DNA from: Trichomonas tenax
Lineage: Eukaryota > Parabasalia > Trichomonadida > Trichomonadidae
Assembly: GCA_023091735.1 (NCBI GenBank)
Contig: JALKBU010000636.1
Span: 1-29,769 of the forward strand
Direction: 5' to 3'
DNA: 29,769 bases
Shown: positions 27,140 through 29,769 of the stretch, piece after piece
Layout of the letters: every line of letters begins with the position of its first letter
Position numbering within the stretch: the stretch's first letter is position 1
Program-made: the position numbers and the translations under genes
Notes under the pieces: generated by a model
What the model saw: only the letters and a program-made list of their open reading frames with translations
What the model was told of the DNA's origin: nothing
Databases searched by the model: none

Positions 27140-28189
27140 TTAGTATATTTTAAACAAAACAATTGAGCGACAGCTTGTGTTGCATCCAAGTGGATGATAT
27201 ATTAGAGAATAAAGAGTTAAACAACAACAGAAATCATAACGGATTTCTTTTGTGTTTATATTCTCTTTCATGATTCCGTAATGACATTGATATGTTTTTA
27301 ATTCATTAAAAGAAACTGTGAATGTTTTCGTGATATTAGACTCAAAATTGACAGAATATGTTGTCGTATCTTTATCGAAATAGCATTGACTGACTGTCAT
27401 CAATGCTCCATATGAACCAAACACGTAATCACAAGAGTTGCCAATAATTGAACAAAATCCAACAAAAAAATTTGTTTGATATCCATAAATCAGAAGACAA
27501 ATTTTCCCATTGTTATTAATAAAATTAGAATAATTAAGATATGACATAGCACCAGCTTTATCAAACATCATGTATGACAAAGAATATGAACCATAATGAT
27601 TTTCAGTCAAATTGTAGAAATTTGAGAATTTAACAAAACTTTCTGGTTGAGGATACCAAATGAAATATCCTGATCCATATTTAGCTTTACTAAAAGAATT
27701 GTTGATGTTTTCATACTCAACTTTTCCACTCTCTGAATACATTCCAATTTCTTTATCAATTCTTCCACATTCGAAAATGCTGCAAGATTTGAAATTATTT
27801 TTAGAATTAATCGAATCAGTAACTTTCGAATAGAATGTATGATATTGATATGACGATTTAGAGTTATGGTAGCAGATTCGTTCTTGAGAAATTTGGCCTT
27901 TTGTGGAAAAATAAAGAGATCCACCTATACTTGCGCTGCTGCAGCGTTCAAATGTTGTAGTTTCGACAAGCAAAAGTGTGTCATCGTTGTTATTACTAAA
28001 ATAAATCGCTCTGTCGGTTTGGGCAATAAATTCGCAGTTTGTGACGTAGAATGATGAACCGTTTGTAACAGAGAGTCTCTTCGAGTCGGAATATGTGAGA
28101 AACGCTGTTTCCCCAAAGAAATCAAACCAACTCTTTAATGTGAAAAGAGAATGAATTCTTTCATTTTTTATGCTGTCAAAATATCGATT
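27140..28189 (-). pseudogene. Beta-helix surface family copy with out-of-frame start
   Basis: The frame is open for about 349 codons from 28189 to TAA at 27140, without any Met near its start; the longest ORF caller start is a TTG. An ATG at 28164-28162 sits one base out of frame, so a small indel near the start probably inactivated it. The protein has family traits: VTNCEFIAQTDRAIYFSNN, TTFERCSSASIGGSLYFST, GNSCDYVFGS, CYFDKDTTTYS and TYQC. It is rich in Ser, Asn, Tyr and Cys with beta-helix-like periodicity. It ends with Cys-rich CCCLTLYSLIYHPLGC. It may still be functional if translation begins differently (for example an error in this sequence). Function unknown; presumed surface or secreted. 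Confidence 0.6.
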
Positions 28190-28453
28190 TTATTGAATAT
28201 TGACGAAAACATCGATTTCTTTCTTTATCCAATGATATGTTTCGCTAAGCTACACAATAAACGCGGTGTACAGTGCCGCATTATCAATTACAATCTGATA
28301 AGAGTAGTTTTATTAACTAATGCCAAATTATTTTGTACGTATTCTTTTTTGTTTTTTTCTACTTGCCTAAGAATATAAAAACGTATGAATGTAGGTATAT
28401 GCATATATCAGTATAGTATTTATGCCAAATTATGATATTTATAAAGATATTGA

Positions 28454-28828
28454 TTCAAGATTGCACGGATTATTGTTGATTTAGCAACTCCAACATTGAT
28501 TTGGGCATATAATACAAATCTTTTTGTTGGATGTTGTTCATTATTTGACAACACTTGCGATACAATGTTTGAAAGTTCGAATGCATATTCTATTACAGTC
28601 AGTCAGTGCTATTTCGATAAATCAACAACTTCTGGATCTGTTACATTTGTTTCAAACGTCACCGAAAAGTTTACTGTTTCATTCACAGAAAAAAGTTTCT
28701 TTTCCTGCAAATATATCAACAAAAAACGCAGACTAACGAAAGAAATCAATTACAATCGTGTTGATTCTTATTGTTTATTGTTCCGTTCATTCATCAACGT
28801 CACTGTTCGTGACGATTATAAACACTAA
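28454..28828 (+). pseudogene. C-terminal fragment of the beta-helix surface family
   Basis: Open from 28454 to TAA at 28826, with no ATG at the start (frame begins after TGA at 28451). IWAYNTNLFVGCCSLFDN, then CDTMFESSNAYS, SQCYFDKSTTSG and FTVSFTEKSFF align with the end of the copy at 27.1 kb (TNFFVGFCSIIGNSCDYVF, SQCYFDKDTT). It is the last third of a gene, in the opposite orientation to its neighbour, so the two are diverging fragments. Probably a truncated, non-expressed copy. Confidence 0.7.
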
Positions 28829-29769
28829 ATTTATAATAATCAATACATATAATATTTTTGAATATATAAGGTGTACAAGGGTGTGTTTAGCACAGACAGA
28901 TAGAGAATGAGTTGAAATGCTATAATAACATCATTATAAACCCTATCAAGTTTAAGCATTATAGCTATGGTTTGAAATTTCTATTTCGATTATAAGTCAC
29001 TCAAATATCACAATTTTGACATCCGTTATTTTTTGCAAAATTTGGGTATCAACATTTTTTCTTGCTTGAATATAGTGACTAATAACAAATTACACATCAA
29101 TTTAAGCATATGCATAGATAGGCCGAACGATTCTGAATCTATAGAGCGATAAAAATTTATTGCTGTGTAACTTGAATAACTCTATAAAAGCTAAACTGAA
29201 TTTTTTAAAAATTTTTAAAAAAGTGAAAACGCTTTCATCATTAATCATGATGTCATATTGTGTTAATAATCAACTACAATCAACTACAATATCTGTACAA
29301 GATCAAAATAAAAAATTACGCCATATTTTTCAAATTTGTAATTGAAATGCTGTTTTGAGCATTTACATCAAACTTGACTTTATTCAATTGCATAGCGTAA
29401 TAGACCATCAGCTATATATCCATTGTGTTCCTAAGGAAAGTAATTGGTACATCTCAGTAATTAATGTTAAAGCGAATATTTGATTAGAATCAATATTTTT
29501 TTCAAAAAAATTGTGTTTGCGGAGAAAACATGTCTTTCGATATTTTCGTTTTCATATCATTAATAAATCATCTATCTACTAATGTTATTATAATCAATAC
29601 TGTATCGATTATTTACGGTAACTATTGTCTATGTCTTTTATCAATCATTGGGTTGACTGTAATGAAAACAAAAAAAAATCACATCTCAGATTGTCAAAAT
29701 TCGAGTCGTCTCTATTTATGGGATTGCTTATCAGCAACCTAAGATGCAATTACAATTATGAGTATATCC
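28829..29769. other. Intergenic, no gene recognised
   Basis: AT-rich to the window end. CAACTACAAT is repeated twice in tandem near 29271-29290. Open frames of 60-70 codons (29160 and 29530) have no supporting features. Confidence 0.5.

Noticed and set aside
29530..29742. 70-codon ORF near the window end
   Set aside because: It has an ATG but random-looking hydrophobic composition and no relative or initiator that I can support.

Overview
The window reads as nuclear DNA of a parabasalid flagellate, most likely a Tritrichomonas-type trichomonad. Supporting points: intronless genes with very short 5' leaders; TCA(+1)-type initiator motifs 5-24 nt before several ATGs; AT-rich, repeat-laden intergenic DNA; stop codons that run into TAAA; a divergent Rab; and a multicopy family of Cys/Asn/Ser-rich predicted beta-helix surface proteins with broken copies. 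The species call is inference; no marker gene settles it.

Layout. 1-3000 has no gene: homopolymer tracts (1-250), a cluster of TGGTGCT/AGCACCA words (458-1043), a short repeat related to one found again near 25.4 kb (1768-1897), and a diverged tandem array with a 119-120 bp period (about 2239-2985). 3102-5660 (+) is a full-length pyruvate,phosphate dikinase (PPDK) relative that has lost most catalytic residues. 5749-6873 (-) is an apparently intact member of the surface family. 7044-7595 (+) is a divergent Rab-like GTPase. 8216-10552 (-) is an adaptin large subunit, best matched to AP-1 gamma. 10.5-17.4 kb is a gene-poor graveyard: two fragments of the surface family (about 11238-11640 and 16051-16260), a two-ORF unit overlapping by ATGA with an internal stop in the first ORF (12028-12806), a foldback element (13014-13162), a coding remnant (13354-13557) and other small repeats. 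17756-18061 (+) is histone H4, preceded by a 29-bp minisatellite and E2F-like sites. 18619-20373 (+) is a protein O-mannosyltransferase without MIR domains. 20844-21179 (-) is thioredoxin. 22455-24611 (-) is an M60/TCAF-like protein with a predicted myristoyl/palmitoyl N-terminus. 24843-25424 is a MITE-like element with a long hairpin inside it. 25535-27070 (-) is a decayed dynein heavy chain fragment. 27140-28189 (-) and 28454-28828 (+) are two more copies of the surface family, both apparently broken. 28829-29769 shows nothing I can call.

The intact genes do not form an operon. They are independent housekeeping or lineage-specific genes: membrane traffic (Rab, AP-1 gamma), secretory glycosylation (PMT), redox (thioredoxin), chromatin (H4) and surface proteins. 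Several share an upstream AACGTT core, identical over GAACGTTATT in two of them. The least ordinary items are the PPDK pseudoenzyme, the lipid-anchored M60/TCAF protein lacking HExxH, the 33-bp perfect hairpin inside the MITE-like element, and the ordered repeats in the first 3 kb. I found no CRISPR array, rRNA or convincing tRNA.
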